This document shows, piece after piece, positions 27,182-35,925 of a stretch of DNA of 39,362 nt. The notes beneath the pieces were generated by a model. That model was not told where the DNA came from. It was given only the letters and a program-made list of their open reading frames with translations, and searched no databases. Position numbers and translations under genes: made by a program. Location of the stretch: NCBI GenBank assembly GCA_031292755.1, contig JARLGM010000045.1:1-39362 (forward strand), read 5' to 3'. Numbering within the stretch: the stretch's first letter is position 1; each line of letters begins with the position of its first letter. This DNA is from Candidatus Sulfopaludibacter sp. Lineage in GTDB: Bacteria > Acidobacteriota > Terriglobia > Bryobacterales > Bryobacteraceae.

Positions 27182-27562
27182 ATGGCGAAACTTCTTCGCT
27201 ACATCGAATTGAAGACCGGTTACGAGGATAACGGGCCGGCTTGGATCGGCTATGTGACTACCTCCAGGACTGGGCGGACCGTTTACTTCAACGGGCATGC
27301 TCTTGGAAAAGGCAGCTCTTGGGAGGGCGGAAACTACTCCGAAAATGGGAATTCTTATTGGGTGTCCGGCGTCAAGAAGAATGGCAAGGATCGTCACTGG
27401 GCCGGGTCAGGCAAGGTCCTGATCGAGGCGGCCGCGGTTGCCGAATACCTGAAGACGATTGGCGCTACCAGTTTGGATAAATCCCGGCTCGCAGTGACTC
27501 ACTCGATTGTCCAGACGGATATCGAGAAGTTCGAGCGACTGGCAAACGCTGGTCTGCGGTAA
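27182..27562 (+). CDS. Conserved hypothetical protein of about 126 residues
   Basis: From the ATG at 27182 (GGAG ribosome site upstream) the product starts MAKLLRYIELKTGYEDNGPAWIG and contains FNGHALGKGSSW, NSYWVSGVKKNGKDRHWAGSGKV and IEAAAVAEYL. The segment KKNGKDRHWAGSGKV is the most family-like part. Similar short proteins occur widely in bacteria; I believe some are named 1-deoxyxylulose-5-phosphate synthase in databases, but this protein has no thiamine-diphosphate domain and is far too short for that. No signal peptide or membrane segment. It is divergent from the mannosidase gene, 66 bases between starts. Confidence 0.8.
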   Translation: MAKLLRYIELKTGYEDNGPAWIGYVTTSRTGRTVYFNGHALGKGSSWEGGNYSENGNSYWVSGVKKNGKDRHWAGSGKVLIEAAAVAEYLKTIGATSLDKSRLAVTHSIVQTDIEKFERLANAGLR

Positions 27563-27573
27563 GGCGGCGCCCG

Positions 27574-28350
27574 TCAATTCCCGACCGGCACCTTATCGGC
27601 ACGGTCGATCACCAGCACTTCCACCTGGATCTCGCGCTTTTCCAGTTTCAACGCGAGTTGCTCTTGCAGGGCCTGCGCGAGTGCAGGGCCGGACTCGGCA
27701 GCCGCGGCGTTCAGTTCGGGTGAGTAAGTCAGATCGACGTCATACAGCCCGCTGAGTCCGGTGGCGTCTACGACGGGGCGATCCGCCGCTTTGGATAGTA
27801 TGTCGGCGAATGTGGCCAGGGTGGCGGACTTCAGGTGAACGCGCCCGGTGTTGGCACCGGCCCAAGCGTTCCGGCCCTCCGGTCCGGCGACTGCCGTGAG
27901 TTTCGGACCGCCCTTGACCGCCACCAGGGCGTATGCCGGCATCTTGCGCATCTCGCGACGCAACTCCAGGTGGAAGCGCTGCGCCAGCAGGGTGCGGAGC
28001 ATCTCGGGAGCCTGGGTGCGATTGGTGCCTGCCGGCATGATGGCGGCAATCTCATACTTTTCCACCGCGATCCAGGATGGGCCCGAAATCTGGTGCTCCT
28101 TCACCTGGTAGGCGATGCGAATAAGGTCTTTCATCGTGTTGTCCGTGATGGTCACGCGCTGGCCCACCACGCGCATTCCCTGCGCCGCAAGGCCCGCGCG
28201 CATACCGGCATTGTAGCCTTCGGTGTAGACGTCTTTTGTGGCGATGGGCGTGGATGCCGGTTTCACTGAAGCCACTTCAAACGATAACGGCGTGCCTGCC
28301 GTCTGGCCAAACGCAACACCGGCCGCGACGGCCGCCAACCAGAATCGCAT
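27574..28350 (-). CDS. TIGR03435 family protein (second copy)
   Basis: The 258-residue product has a signal peptide (about residues 1-18, ending VAFGQTAG) and the family blocks: LSFEVASVKPAS, LIRIAYQVKEHQISGPSWI, TLLAQRFHLELRREMRKMPAYALVAVKGGPKL, DRPVVDATGLSGLYDVDL and the tail VLVIDRADKVPVGN. It is clearly a diverged paralogue of the protein at 3334-4173. Its role is unknown. It converges with the conserved hypothetical gene (ends at 27562, 11 bases apart), and the LysR gene lies upstream on the same strand. Confidence 0.9.
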   Translation of the reverse strand: MRFWLAAVAAGVAFGQTAGTPLSFEVASVKPASTPIATKDVYTEGYNAGMRAGLAAQGMRVVGQRVTITDNTMKDLIRIAYQVKEHQISGPSWIAVEKYEIAAIMPAGTNRTQAPEMLRTLLAQRFHLELRREMRKMPAYALVAVKGGPKLTAVAGPEGRNAWAGANTGRVHLKSATLATFADILSKAADRPVVDATGLSGLYDVDLTYSPELNAAAAESGPALAQALQEQLALKLEKREIQVEVLVIDRADKVPVGN

Positions 28351-28373
28351 GGCCAGATTCTGCCATGTCTGAA

Positions 28374-29315
28374 TTACAGAGTCAAACGTCCGGAATGCTC
28401 GATGGCCTGCACGTCCTCAGCCTGCGGCAGCCATTGGGGCCATTGGTGCGCCACGTCGAGCAGCGCGCGGACGGCGATGGGCAGGTGGGACGTCTTCCGA
28501 TAGATCAGGCCGGTGACGCTGAACAACTGACGGGTGGACAGGCGCAGCAACCGGAGAGTGCCGCGCCTGACATCGTCGGAGACGCTCCACAGCGGCAGCA
28601 GCGAAATGCCCAGCCCGAGTTTGACCAGTTCTTTGATGGAGTCGGCCTGGTCGTTTTGCATCACCACGCGCGGTTCGAAGCCCACATCCACGCAGAACGT
28701 TCGAATGGCCGCTTCGATGACCACGCTTCTCTGATACAGAATGAACGGGCGCTGCGAAAGCTCCGCCGCCGAAACCACGCCGCGACCGGCGGAGGGATCT
28801 CCCGGCGGCACGATGAACACCATTTCGTAGCGCCAAAGCGGCTCCTGCACCAGGTCAGGACCATCCACGGGCAAGTTCATCAGGATCAGATCGACCTTGC
28901 CGCTGTAGAGGTCTTCGAACAGAGACTGGTCGTTGCCGGTGATGAGGCGCAGTTCCACATTGGGATGCTGGGCCAGGTAGGCGCGCAAAAGATGCGGCAC
29001 GATGGCCACGCTGATGTGCGGTCCGCAGCCCAGGTAGAGGGAACCACGCTGGACGCCGCTCAGTTCGCGGACCGCGCCCATGGCCTCATCGTGCACCAGA
29101 ATCAGGCGCCGGCAATATTCGATCATCAGCCGGCCGGCCGGTGTGAGCACCAGCTTGCGTCCAGCCCGTTCGTACAACTTCTCCCCGGCTTCGGTCTCGA
29201 GTTGGTGGATCTGCGCGAACACCGCGGGCGGAGAAAGGTGCAGACGTTCGGCCGCTTTGCTGAAACTGCCCAGTTCGCCGATGGCGATGAGCGCTCGTGA
29301 ATGAGACAACTCCAA
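28374..29315 (-). CDS. LysR-family transcriptional regulator
   Basis: The 313-residue product has the LysR helix-turn-helix at the N terminus (ALIAIGELGSFSKAAERLHLSPPAVFAQIHQLE) and the periplasmic-binding-type effector domain (GSLYLGCGPHISVAIVPHLLRAYLAQHPNVELRL, LGLGISLLP). I take the TTG at 29315, which has AAGAGGTGA five bases upstream and gives the usual MELSHSRAL beginning; longer frames from GTG 29324 or 29405 are possible but unusual for the family. The target is not evident; the TIGR03435 gene 23 bases downstream is a candidate for co-transcription. A degraded transposase lies just upstream. Confidence 0.88.
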   Translation of the reverse strand: MELSHSRALIAIGELGSFSKAAERLHLSPPAVFAQIHQLETEAGEKLYERAGRKLVLTPAGRLMIEYCRRLILVHDEAMGAVRELSGVQRGSLYLGCGPHISVAIVPHLLRAYLAQHPNVELRLITGNDQSLFEDLYSGKVDLILMNLPVDGPDLVQEPLWRYEMVFIVPPGDPSAGRGVVSAAELSQRPFILYQRSVVIEAAIRTFCVDVGFEPRVVMQNDQADSIKELVKLGLGISLLPLWSVSDDVRRGTLRLLRLSTRQLFSVTGLIYRKTSHLPIAVRALLDVAHQWPQWLPQAEDVQAIEHSGRLTL

Positions 29316-29488
29316 GAGGATCACCTCTTGTGACGAATTATAGCAATTATTCAGGTTTTTTGAAGTATCGGCTGTTAAGCTTCGAAACAAGGCGGGAATC
29401 GACAAGACTGTTTTCCCTCCCAGCGTCGAAGTTGTGCTGGAACTCCGCCACGATTACGCTGACCAGATTATTACATCTACACGCGCCC

Positions 29489-29963
29489 GAATTGGAATGT
29501 TTTGTCGAAGACCGGGCAAGTTTGGTGGTCCTCGCAAAGAGCCGGACAGCGGAGGCGCACGCCGTGGAGCGTGCACGGGTTATTTGGCTTGCCTGGCGGG
29601 TAAGGCGATTTAAGCAGGTCGCTCGGGGACTGGGCGTCTCCCTCGCCACCGTTTCCAAATGGCGCCAGCGTTTCTCCCTGTGGGGTCTGAGAGGTCTATG
29701 CGACCGGCCGCGGCCGGGAAAGCCGGTTAGGTATGACGCCAGCGTTCACGCCGTCTGGCGCGTCCTGCGCCACGAAGGAATCTACTTGCAAAGGCGGCGT
29801 AGTTGGTGCGTGAGTACGGACAAGGAATTTGCTCCCAAGGCCGCTGAACTGGTGGGGTCATATCTAAACCCGCCGGTGAACAGCGCGCGGGCTGAAGAGC
29901 ACTTACAAGCGTCAGAGGAAGCTGTATCTGTTTGCCGCCCTCGAGGTCGGCACCGGCCGCCTC
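29489..29963 (+). pseudogene. Degraded IS630-type transposase gene
   Basis: Two frames carry pieces of an IS630-like DDE transposase. Frame one gives VERARVIWLAW, a helix-turn-helix ARGLGVSLATVSKWRQRF and LRGLCDRPRPGKPVRYDA, then LQRRRSWCVSTDKEFAPKAAELVGSYLNPP. About 29892 on, another frame gives TYKRQRKLYLFAALEVGTGR, which belongs further on in such proteins. The roughly 30 residues between, where the first catalytic Asp (VDEK) normally sits, are missing. The rest of the catalytic domain is also lost, so it cannot transpose. Clear terminal inverted repeats were not found. Confidence 0.78.
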
Positions 29964-30030
29964 CCTCACCGCGTCACACGGCCATGGACATGGCGTCATG
30001 GCATCGCACCTCGGCGCACTGGCGATCTAG

Positions 30031-30477
30031 TTAAGCTAGGCCAGCTAGCATTCTCCCAAGCCCGTCTGCCGGAGGCGCTGGGGCAGTCGCAGTTACCGCG
30101 TTGGGATCGTCCGCGCCATTGGCGTTTGCGTTCGCAGCCGCCGCGCCGCGGCCGAACCCAGCCGGCCGGAAACTCACAGCGGCATTGTGCCATACCACTA
30201 CCGGCTTTCCTTTAGCCGTAGGATTCACCGGCGACGCAAAAACATAAAACTTCGTTGTGGTGGGGGCCGGCGGCGGCGCATTCCCGCCGCGAGCGCCTCC
30301 CACACCTCGGCCTCCGGGGCTGAATCCCCGCCTGCCTGCGTTGTACGTAAAATGATGTGTGGCGTCCACCTTCAACGACTTGTCGTTGATGATGAGCGGG
30401 CTTTCGTCGCCCGCCCCGCCATAAGCTGGAGAACCATACTGGTAGAGGCATCGCCATGCAACACTGGGGAGACTCAT
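30031..30477 (-). CDS. Hypothetical protein with Gly/Arg-rich and Ala/Asn-rich tracts
   Basis: An open frame of about 148 residues from the ATG at 30477 reads LIINDKSLKVDATHHFTY and TTKFYVFASPVNPTAKGKPVV, segments that look coding rather than random, joined by GFSPGGRGVGGARGG and followed by an Ala/Asn/Pro-rich tail. I recognise no family. It starts eight bases from the divergent SMP-30 gene and its end abuts the dead transposase, so it may be a truncated gene. There is no strong ribosome site. Real but broken is my best reading; a chance frame cannot be excluded. Confidence 0.4.
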   Translation of the reverse strand: MSLPSVAWRCLYQYGSPAYGGAGDESPLIINDKSLKVDATHHFTYNAGRRGFSPGGRGVGGARGGNAPPPAPTTTKFYVFASPVNPTAKGKPVVVWHNAAVSFRPAGFGRGAAAANANANGADDPNAVTATAPAPPADGLGRMLAGLA

Positions 30478-30484
30478 TCCGCTC

Positions 30485-31501
30485 ATGAATCCGATTCTCG
30501 ATTTCGGCATCGATCGCGATGCCGTTCAGTACATTGGCGAAGATCTGCAACGTCCGGAGTGCATACTCGCGGAGCGCGATGGCACGTTGTGGTCGGCCGA
30601 TGCGCGCGGCGGGGTGGTGAAGATCCTTCCCGGCGGATCGCAGCAGGTCGTCACGCAGGCCGCTTCAGAAGATTTCTCCGGCGCCCCGAGCGAAGCCGCG
30701 CGCTATCTGCAAGGCACCTTGCCCAACGGTCTCGCCTTCGCGCGCAACGGCGATATCCTCATTTCGAACTTCGGAACCGACCGCCTGGAGATCATGACCC
30801 GGGATGGCGCCACGCGCGTGTTGGCCGAAGACATCGATGGCAAGCCCATCGGCAAAGTCAACTTCGTGCTTCGCGATTCGAAAGATCGCATTTGGCTTAC
30901 CGTATCCACGCGCATCAAGAACTGGAGGGAGGCGCTAAGGACCGATCTCGCCGATGGCTATCTGGCGCGCTACAGGAACGGCCGGGTGGAAATCGTGGCT
31001 GAAGGTTTCCAGTTCACCAACGAAATCCGCTTCGATGCGCGAGAGGAATTCCTTTATGTCGTCGAAACAGCGGGAGGGCGCATTACGCGGTTGCGCATCG
31101 GCCAAGATGGCGAAGTGAAGGAACGCGAAATCTTCGGTCCATCCAGGTTGGGCTCTGGCGCCTGGCCGGATGGCATCGCCTTCGATGCTTACGGCAATCT
31201 GTGGGGCACGATGGTCTATTCGGACAAACTCTTCGTCTTAACGCCGCGGGGCGACCTCCGCATCCTTCTCGACGAAGGCGACCCGCACCTGGTGAGCGCG
31301 CTCGATCAAGAGTTCTTCCGTAATCACGTAACCGACGGGACACTGTTCGCTACGGGCCGCGGTATCGCTCCATGGATGGCCAGCGTCACATTCGGCGGGC
31401 CGGACTTGCGCACAGTCTACATCGGTTCGCTGAAAGGCAACCGCATTCCATATTTCTACTCCCCCGTGCCGGGGTTACCCATGGTGCATTGGAACGAGTA
31501 A
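30485..31501 (+). CDS. SMP-30/gluconolactonase-like beta-propeller protein
   Basis: The 338-residue product shows the SMP-30/LRE pattern: RPECILAERDGTLWSADARGGV (metal-binding Glu in PEC), LPNGLAFARNGDILISNFGTDRL, FTNEIRFDAREEFLYVVET (Asn ligand), and WPDGIAFDAYGNLWGTMVYSDKL (Asp ligand). The family are metal-dependent lactonases that open aldonolactones. No signal peptide is seen. The next genes encode a secreted DUF1080-like/FG-GAP protein and a PQQ dehydrogenase; since PQQ sugar dehydrogenases make lactones, a joint oxidative sugar pathway is a reasonable inference. Confidence 0.88.
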   Translation: MNPILDFGIDRDAVQYIGEDLQRPECILAERDGTLWSADARGGVVKILPGGSQQVVTQAASEDFSGAPSEAARYLQGTLPNGLAFARNGDILISNFGTDRLEIMTRDGATRVLAEDIDGKPIGKVNFVLRDSKDRIWLTVSTRIKNWREALRTDLADGYLARYRNGRVEIVAEGFQFTNEIRFDAREEFLYVVETAGGRITRLRIGQDGEVKEREIFGPSRLGSGAWPDGIAFDAYGNLWGTMVYSDKLFVLTPRGDLRILLDEGDPHLVSALDQEFFRNHVTDGTLFATGRGIAPWMASVTFGGPDLRTVYIGSLKGNRIPYFYSPVPGLPMVHWNE

Positions 31502-31636
31502 CCAGAGCCTTCCTCCCAGCCGTCTTTTCAGTTGCCCGCTTGTGACTCCTGTGATATTCTCAATCCACATTGTGCGCTGCGCATAGGCTGTTTCGTATTG
31601 CGCAAATCGCCCCGGCACATGGAAATGAGGCGCTCC

Positions 31637-33607
31637 GTGAAGAGAATCTCACTATCAATCCTCGCCGCCGCTTCCGCCCTGGTTTGTCTCTTCGCAGCGA
31701 CTCACGATTTTAGTCCGGACGCCGTCTTCAAAGGCTCTTCCCTGGCCGGATTGCACACTCTTGGCGGTGCCTCCTGGCGCGCGGAGAATGGCGAAATCAC
31801 AGGTTCTCCAACGGGACCGGACGGCGGCTGGCTGGTTCTCGATCAGAGTTATCAGGATTTGCAATTCTACGCGGACTTTCACTGCGCCGCGGAATGCAAT
31901 GCGGGAGTTTTGCTTCGCGCCGAGAAGACCTCGACCGGCGGACTCAAGGGCGTCTACGTCTCTCTCAAACCCGGCGACACCGACTCGTACCAGCTCGAAA
32001 TAAGCGCCGACGGTAAGGAATTGAGCCGCACAAAACTGACTCGAGCAACCGCGCAATTCTCGCGCGCCGCAACCGGCCCATCGAGCAACGGAAATGCGCA
32101 GGTGCCCGGTTTTGCCAGGCTGGCGCCCACGCTTTCCGAATACCAGGCCCGACAAGCCGAAGCGGCTCAAGCGACTGCCGCGGGCGGCTCGGGCCGAGGT
32201 CCCGGCAGGGGCGGACGCGGAACTCCCGCCGGTCCATCGCTCGCGGCAAACGATTGGAATTCTTTTGAGGTGATCGTCGATATGGACATGGTTTGGATCA
32301 CCCTGAATGGCCGCCGCGCCTTCGGCAACACCGCCACCAACGATCACATGATGGGATACGGTCCGGTTGCGCTGCACGTCGCCGGCTCAGACGACGTCAA
32401 GTTTCGCGACATTGCCTACCAGGATCTGAACATTAAGCGGGATCCCGCGGAAAAGGTCTCCTCGCACTTTCGCATGCAGCGGCTGAGCGACTTCTTCTAT
32501 TCGTGGGGCGCCGCCGCGGGCGATATCAATCACGACGGCATTCCCGACGTCATCGCCGGTCCGTTCTATTTCCTCGGTCCCGATTACACCGAGCGGCACG
32601 AATTCACCGCCGCCCGCACGTATGCCCCAAGCGCCTTTCCCGAAGGCATGACTTATTTCGCCTACGACTACACCGGCGATGGCTGGAACGATCTCCTGGT
32701 GACCGATTCGCGTCCTATCTACCTGTTCGTGAATCCTAAGGTTCCAAACCGCCGCTGGGATCGCTATAACGTCATTCCTGATGCTACATCAGAAGTCGAG
32801 GTCTTCGGAGACATCGATGGCGATGGCAAACCCGAAGTGCTATTCGCCGGACCGGGCGCCACTTTGACATACGCCAAGCCCGATCCCGCCGATCCAACGG
32901 CCCCGTGGAAACAACACAAAATTTCCGAGCCCGCTCTTGGCGGTCCTCACGGCATGGGCATCGGCGATATTAACGGCGATGGCCGAATGGACGTAGTAAA
33001 TAGCCGCGGCTGGTGGGAACAGCCGGCCAGTGGCGCGGCGGAAGGCCCGTGGAAGTTTCATGCCCAGAGTTTTGGAAGCGGTGGCGCCGAGATGGGCATT
33101 TACGACGTGAACGGCGACGGATTGGCCGACGTAGTCACCTCTTTGAACGCTCACGGATTCGGCCTCGCCTGGTTCGAGCAGAAGCGCGATGCCAAGGGAG
33201 CAATCTCCTTCGTCCGCCACGACATCATGGGCGACTTCAGCACAAAGAACGCCGGCGGCGTCACCTTCTCCGAGTTGCACGGCGTCGCGTTCGCCGACAT
33301 GGATGGCGATGGTATCCCCGACGTGATCACCGGCAAGCGCCTCTTCTCGCATCTGGAAAGCCATCTCGACCCCGACACCAATGGCGCCGCGGTACTCTAT
33401 TGGTACCGCACGGTGCGAAATCCCAAAGCGGAGGGCGGAGCGGAATTCGTCCCCGAGCTCATCCACAACCGCTCGGGAGTCGGCTCGCAATTCGTCGTCA
33501 AGGATCTCAATGGCGATGGCGCTCCGGACGTGGTGACCTCCGGTCCGAAGGGCACATTCATCTTCTGGAATCAAATGCATCCACCCACGCGCAGGGGAGG
33601 GAGATAA
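31637..33607 (+). CDS. Secreted DUF1080-like plus FG-GAP/VCBS repeat protein
   Basis: I take the GTG at 31637 (GAGG six bases upstream) because it gives a clean signal peptide, KRISLSILAAASALVCLFA; ATGs at 31619 or 31625 are alternatives. The mature N-terminal part resembles the 3-keto-disaccharide hydrolase (DUF1080) concanavalin-like domain: GASWRAENGEITGSP, GWLVLDQSYQDLQFYADF and ANDWNSFEVIVDMDMVWITLNG. A Gly/Arg-rich tract interrupts it (32183-32236). The rest is FG-GAP/VCBS propeller repeats with seven DxDxDG-type calcium loops, for example DINHDGIPD, DYTGDGWND, DIDGDGKPE, DINGDGRMD, DVNGDGLAD, DMDGDGIPD and DLNGDGAPD. It is probably extracytoplasmic and binds or degrades sugars. The PQQ dehydrogenase gene starts four bases after its stop. 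Confidence 0.88.
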   Translation: MKRISLSILAAASALVCLFAATHDFSPDAVFKGSSLAGLHTLGGASWRAENGEITGSPTGPDGGWLVLDQSYQDLQFYADFHCAAECNAGVLLRAEKTSTGGLKGVYVSLKPGDTDSYQLEISADGKELSRTKLTRATAQFSRAATGPSSNGNAQVPGFARLAPTLSEYQARQAEAAQATAAGGSGRGPGRGGRGTPAGPSLAANDWNSFEVIVDMDMVWITLNGRRAFGNTATNDHMMGYGPVALHVAGSDDVKFRDIAYQDLNIKRDPAEKVSSHFRMQRLSDFFYSWGAAAGDINHDGIPDVIAGPFYFLGPDYTERHEFTAARTYAPSAFPEGMTYFAYDYTGDGWNDLLVTDSRPIYLFVNPKVPNRRWDRYNVIPDATSEVEVFGDIDGDGKPEVLFAGPGATLTYAKPDPADPTAPWKQHKISEPALGGPHGMGIGDINGDGRMDVVNSRGWWEQPASGAAEGPWKFHAQSFGSGGAEMGIYDVNGDGLADVVTSLNAHGFGLAWFEQKRDAKGAISFVRHDIMGDFSTKNAGGVTFSELHGVAFADMDGDGIPDVITGKRLFSHLESHLDPDTNGAAVLYWYRTVRNPKAEGGAEFVPELIHNRSGVGSQFVVKDLNGDGAPDVVTSGPKGTFIFWNQMHPPTRRGGR

Positions 33608-33610
33608 ACA

Positions 33611-35893
33611 ATGCGCCAATTTTCGGCAACCGCATTGCTGCTGGCCGGCGCGCCAACGCTCTTCGCGCAGCAGTCGCGAACTACCTGGAGAGATTACCTT
33701 GGAGGGCCCGACAGTTCGCACTACTCGGCCCTCAAGCAGATCGACAAGGGCAATGTGAACCAGCTCGAGGTCGCATGGACCTATGACACGAGCGAGGATC
33801 CGAGCTACACCTTCTGTCCCATCGTGATCGATCACATCGCCTACTTCGCCGCCAAGCAAGGCTCTCTTGTCGCGGTGGACGCGGCTACCGGCAAGGAGAT
33901 CTGGGCGCACTCGTTCGAAGCACCCGGCGGACGCGGTGGCTTCGGCGGCAGGGGCGGCATCTCCGGCCAACGCGGCGCGAATTACTGGGAGAGCAAAGAC
34001 CGCTCCGACCGGCGTATCTTCCTCTCGACCGGCGGCCTCCTTGAAGCCATCGACGCGCGCACTGGCCAACTGGTGGATTCCTTCGCGGATCACGGCAAGC
34101 TCGACCTGAAGACCGGCCTTGACCGCACCACCAGAGCGTTGGCTTCCCGCAGCCCCGGGCGCGTCTTCGAGAACATCATCATACTCGGCAGCGCCACGGG
34201 CGAAGGTTATCTCGCGCCGCCCGGCGACATTCGTGCATTCGACGTGGTCACCGGCAAGCTGCTCTGGGTCTTTCATACTATCCCGCGTCCGGGAGAATTC
34301 GGCTACGATACCTGGCCGAAAGACGCCTACAAATACATGGGCGGCGTGGACGTGTGGGGTGAAATCACCGTCGATGAAAAGCGCGGCATCGTTTATCTGC
34401 CTACCGCCTCCGCAAAATACGAACTCTATGGCGGAGACCGCAAAGGCGATAACCTCTTCGCAGATTGCCTGCTGGCGCTCGATGCGCGTACCGGCAAGTA
34501 CCTCTGGCATTTCCAGACCGTTCATCACGATCTGTGGGACTACGACCCGGATGCCGCCCCGCAACTCGTCACCGTAAAGCACGAAGGCAAAACCGTCGAC
34601 GCCGTCGCGCTCGCTTCCAAGAATGGCTTCCTCTACACCTTCGACCGCGTCACGGGAAAGCCCCTGTGGCCAATCGAAGAGCGTCCCGTTCCGGCCAGCG
34701 ACGTTCCGGGTGAAACCACCTCGAAAACCCAGCCCTTCCCCACCGTGGTGCCTCCGTTTGCGCGGCAGGGTATGACGGTGAAGGATATGTACGAAGGCTT
34801 CATGAAGCCGGAACAGGTAGGTTGGTGGAAAGACCGTCTCACCAGCGCCCGCACCGGTCTCTACACGCCGCCGGCATTGATCGATACCATAAGCCTTCCC
34901 AGCGTCAACGGCGGCGCTCTCTTCTTCAGCACCGGTGCCGACCCCACCAACGGAACCGTCTACGTGATGTCGAAGGATATGCCTTCGATCCTGAAGCTGG
35001 TTGAGGCCGGCCAATCGACAGCCGCGAATACTGGAGGCCTCATTCCCGAGCGTCCGCGCCGCACCGGCCCGGGACGCGGCGCCCCTGGCGGGCGTGGCGC
35101 CTCCGGAGATCCTACCCCCGCGCAAATCGGCCGCACTGTTTACGAACAGGCTTGCCAGGCCTGCCACGGGCCCGAACTCAAGGGAGAACGCGGACCGGCT
35201 ATCGATGCCGTAATCAGCAGGCTGGGGCCCGAGTCCACGCGCGAGGTGATCGTTAAAGGCAGGGGTGGAATGCCGGCCTTCTCTTCCATGCCGGAGCCGT
35301 CCATGAATGCGCTAATCGCGTTTCTCGCGAATCCCAGCGCGGGGGCAGCCAATTCGCAAACCGCGGCCTTGACAGCCATGGCCCGAATGATGCGCGAGCC
35401 GGACTACCCCGCGGATGTGGATCCGCCGCCCTCGCGCTTCAAGACCGGTTACGGCAACGAAGGGTACGTCATCACTCCACCCTGGAGTAGCATCACCGCT
35501 TACGACCTGAACACCGGCAAGATCAAATGGAAGATGCCCTATGGCGACCTTCCTCAAGCCGGCCCCAGCGACACTATGCGAGGCAACGTATTTCCGAAGA
35601 GCGGCATGGTAATCACGGCAGGAGGCCTGGTTCTCTTTGCCGGCAACGATTCCAAGCTCTACGCGCTCGACAAAGATACGGGCAAGCTGATCTTCTCAAA
35701 GGAGCTTCCGAACGGCTCGTTAGGCGTGCCCGCGGTCTACGAAGTGAACGGCCGCGAATACGTCCTGTTCGCGGTCTCCGGCGGTAATCCGTACCCGGCC
35801 GGCGCCTACATGCCTCCCGGTGGGGTGATGCCGCCGGCCACATCGAAAAGCTACATTGCGTTCGCGTTGCCGGCGGCGCAACCCAAACATTAG
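33611..35893 (+). CDS. PQQ-dependent dehydrogenase with inserted cytochrome c domain
   Basis: The 760-residue product has a signal peptide (ending LFAQ, residue 20) and a quinoprotein beta-propeller with repeated tryptophan-docking motifs: VDAATGKEIWAH, FDVVTGKLLWVFH, LDARTGKYLWHFQTVHHDLWDYD, YDLNTGKIKWKMP, LDKDTGKLIFSK. A cytochrome c domain lies inside the propeller: CQACH at 515-519 with likely axial Met554 in GGMPAF. Two Gly/Arg-rich tracts occur, at about residues 106-121 and 483-498. The enzyme should oxidise a sugar or alcohol in the periplasm and pass electrons from PQQ through the heme. It resembles membrane glucose/quinate-type quinoproteins, but has no N-terminal membrane domain. 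It is probably co-transcribed with the two genes upstream. Confidence 0.92.
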   Translation: MRQFSATALLLAGAPTLFAQQSRTTWRDYLGGPDSSHYSALKQIDKGNVNQLEVAWTYDTSEDPSYTFCPIVIDHIAYFAAKQGSLVAVDAATGKEIWAHSFEAPGGRGGFGGRGGISGQRGANYWESKDRSDRRIFLSTGGLLEAIDARTGQLVDSFADHGKLDLKTGLDRTTRALASRSPGRVFENIIILGSATGEGYLAPPGDIRAFDVVTGKLLWVFHTIPRPGEFGYDTWPKDAYKYMGGVDVWGEITVDEKRGIVYLPTASAKYELYGGDRKGDNLFADCLLALDARTGKYLWHFQTVHHDLWDYDPDAAPQLVTVKHEGKTVDAVALASKNGFLYTFDRVTGKPLWPIEERPVPASDVPGETTSKTQPFPTVVPPFARQGMTVKDMYEGFMKPEQVGWWKDRLTSARTGLYTPPALIDTISLPSVNGGALFFSTGADPTNGTVYVMSKDMPSILKLVEAGQSTAANTGGLIPERPRRTGPGRGAPGGRGASGDPTPAQIGRTVYEQACQACHGPELKGERGPAIDAVISRLGPESTREVIVKGRGGMPAFSSMPEPSMNALIAFLANPSAGAANSQTAALTAMARMMREPDYPADVDPPPSRFKTGYGNEGYVITPPWSSITAYDLNTGKIKWKMPYGDLPQAGPSDTMRGNVFPKSGMVITAGGLVLFAGNDSKLYALDKDTGKLIFSKELPNGSLGVPAVYEVNGREYVLFAVSGGNPYPAGAYMPPGGVMPPATSKSYIAFALPAAQPKH

Positions 35894-35925
35894 TCTTCAG
35901 AAGTCTTGGGAAATGCCTGCTCGCG

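Noticed and set aside
32840..35167. A 775-codon open frame on the minus strand opposite the FG-GAP and PQQ dehydrogenase genes
   Set aside because: Antisense to two strongly recognised genes; no signal peptide, domain or ribosome site of its own.
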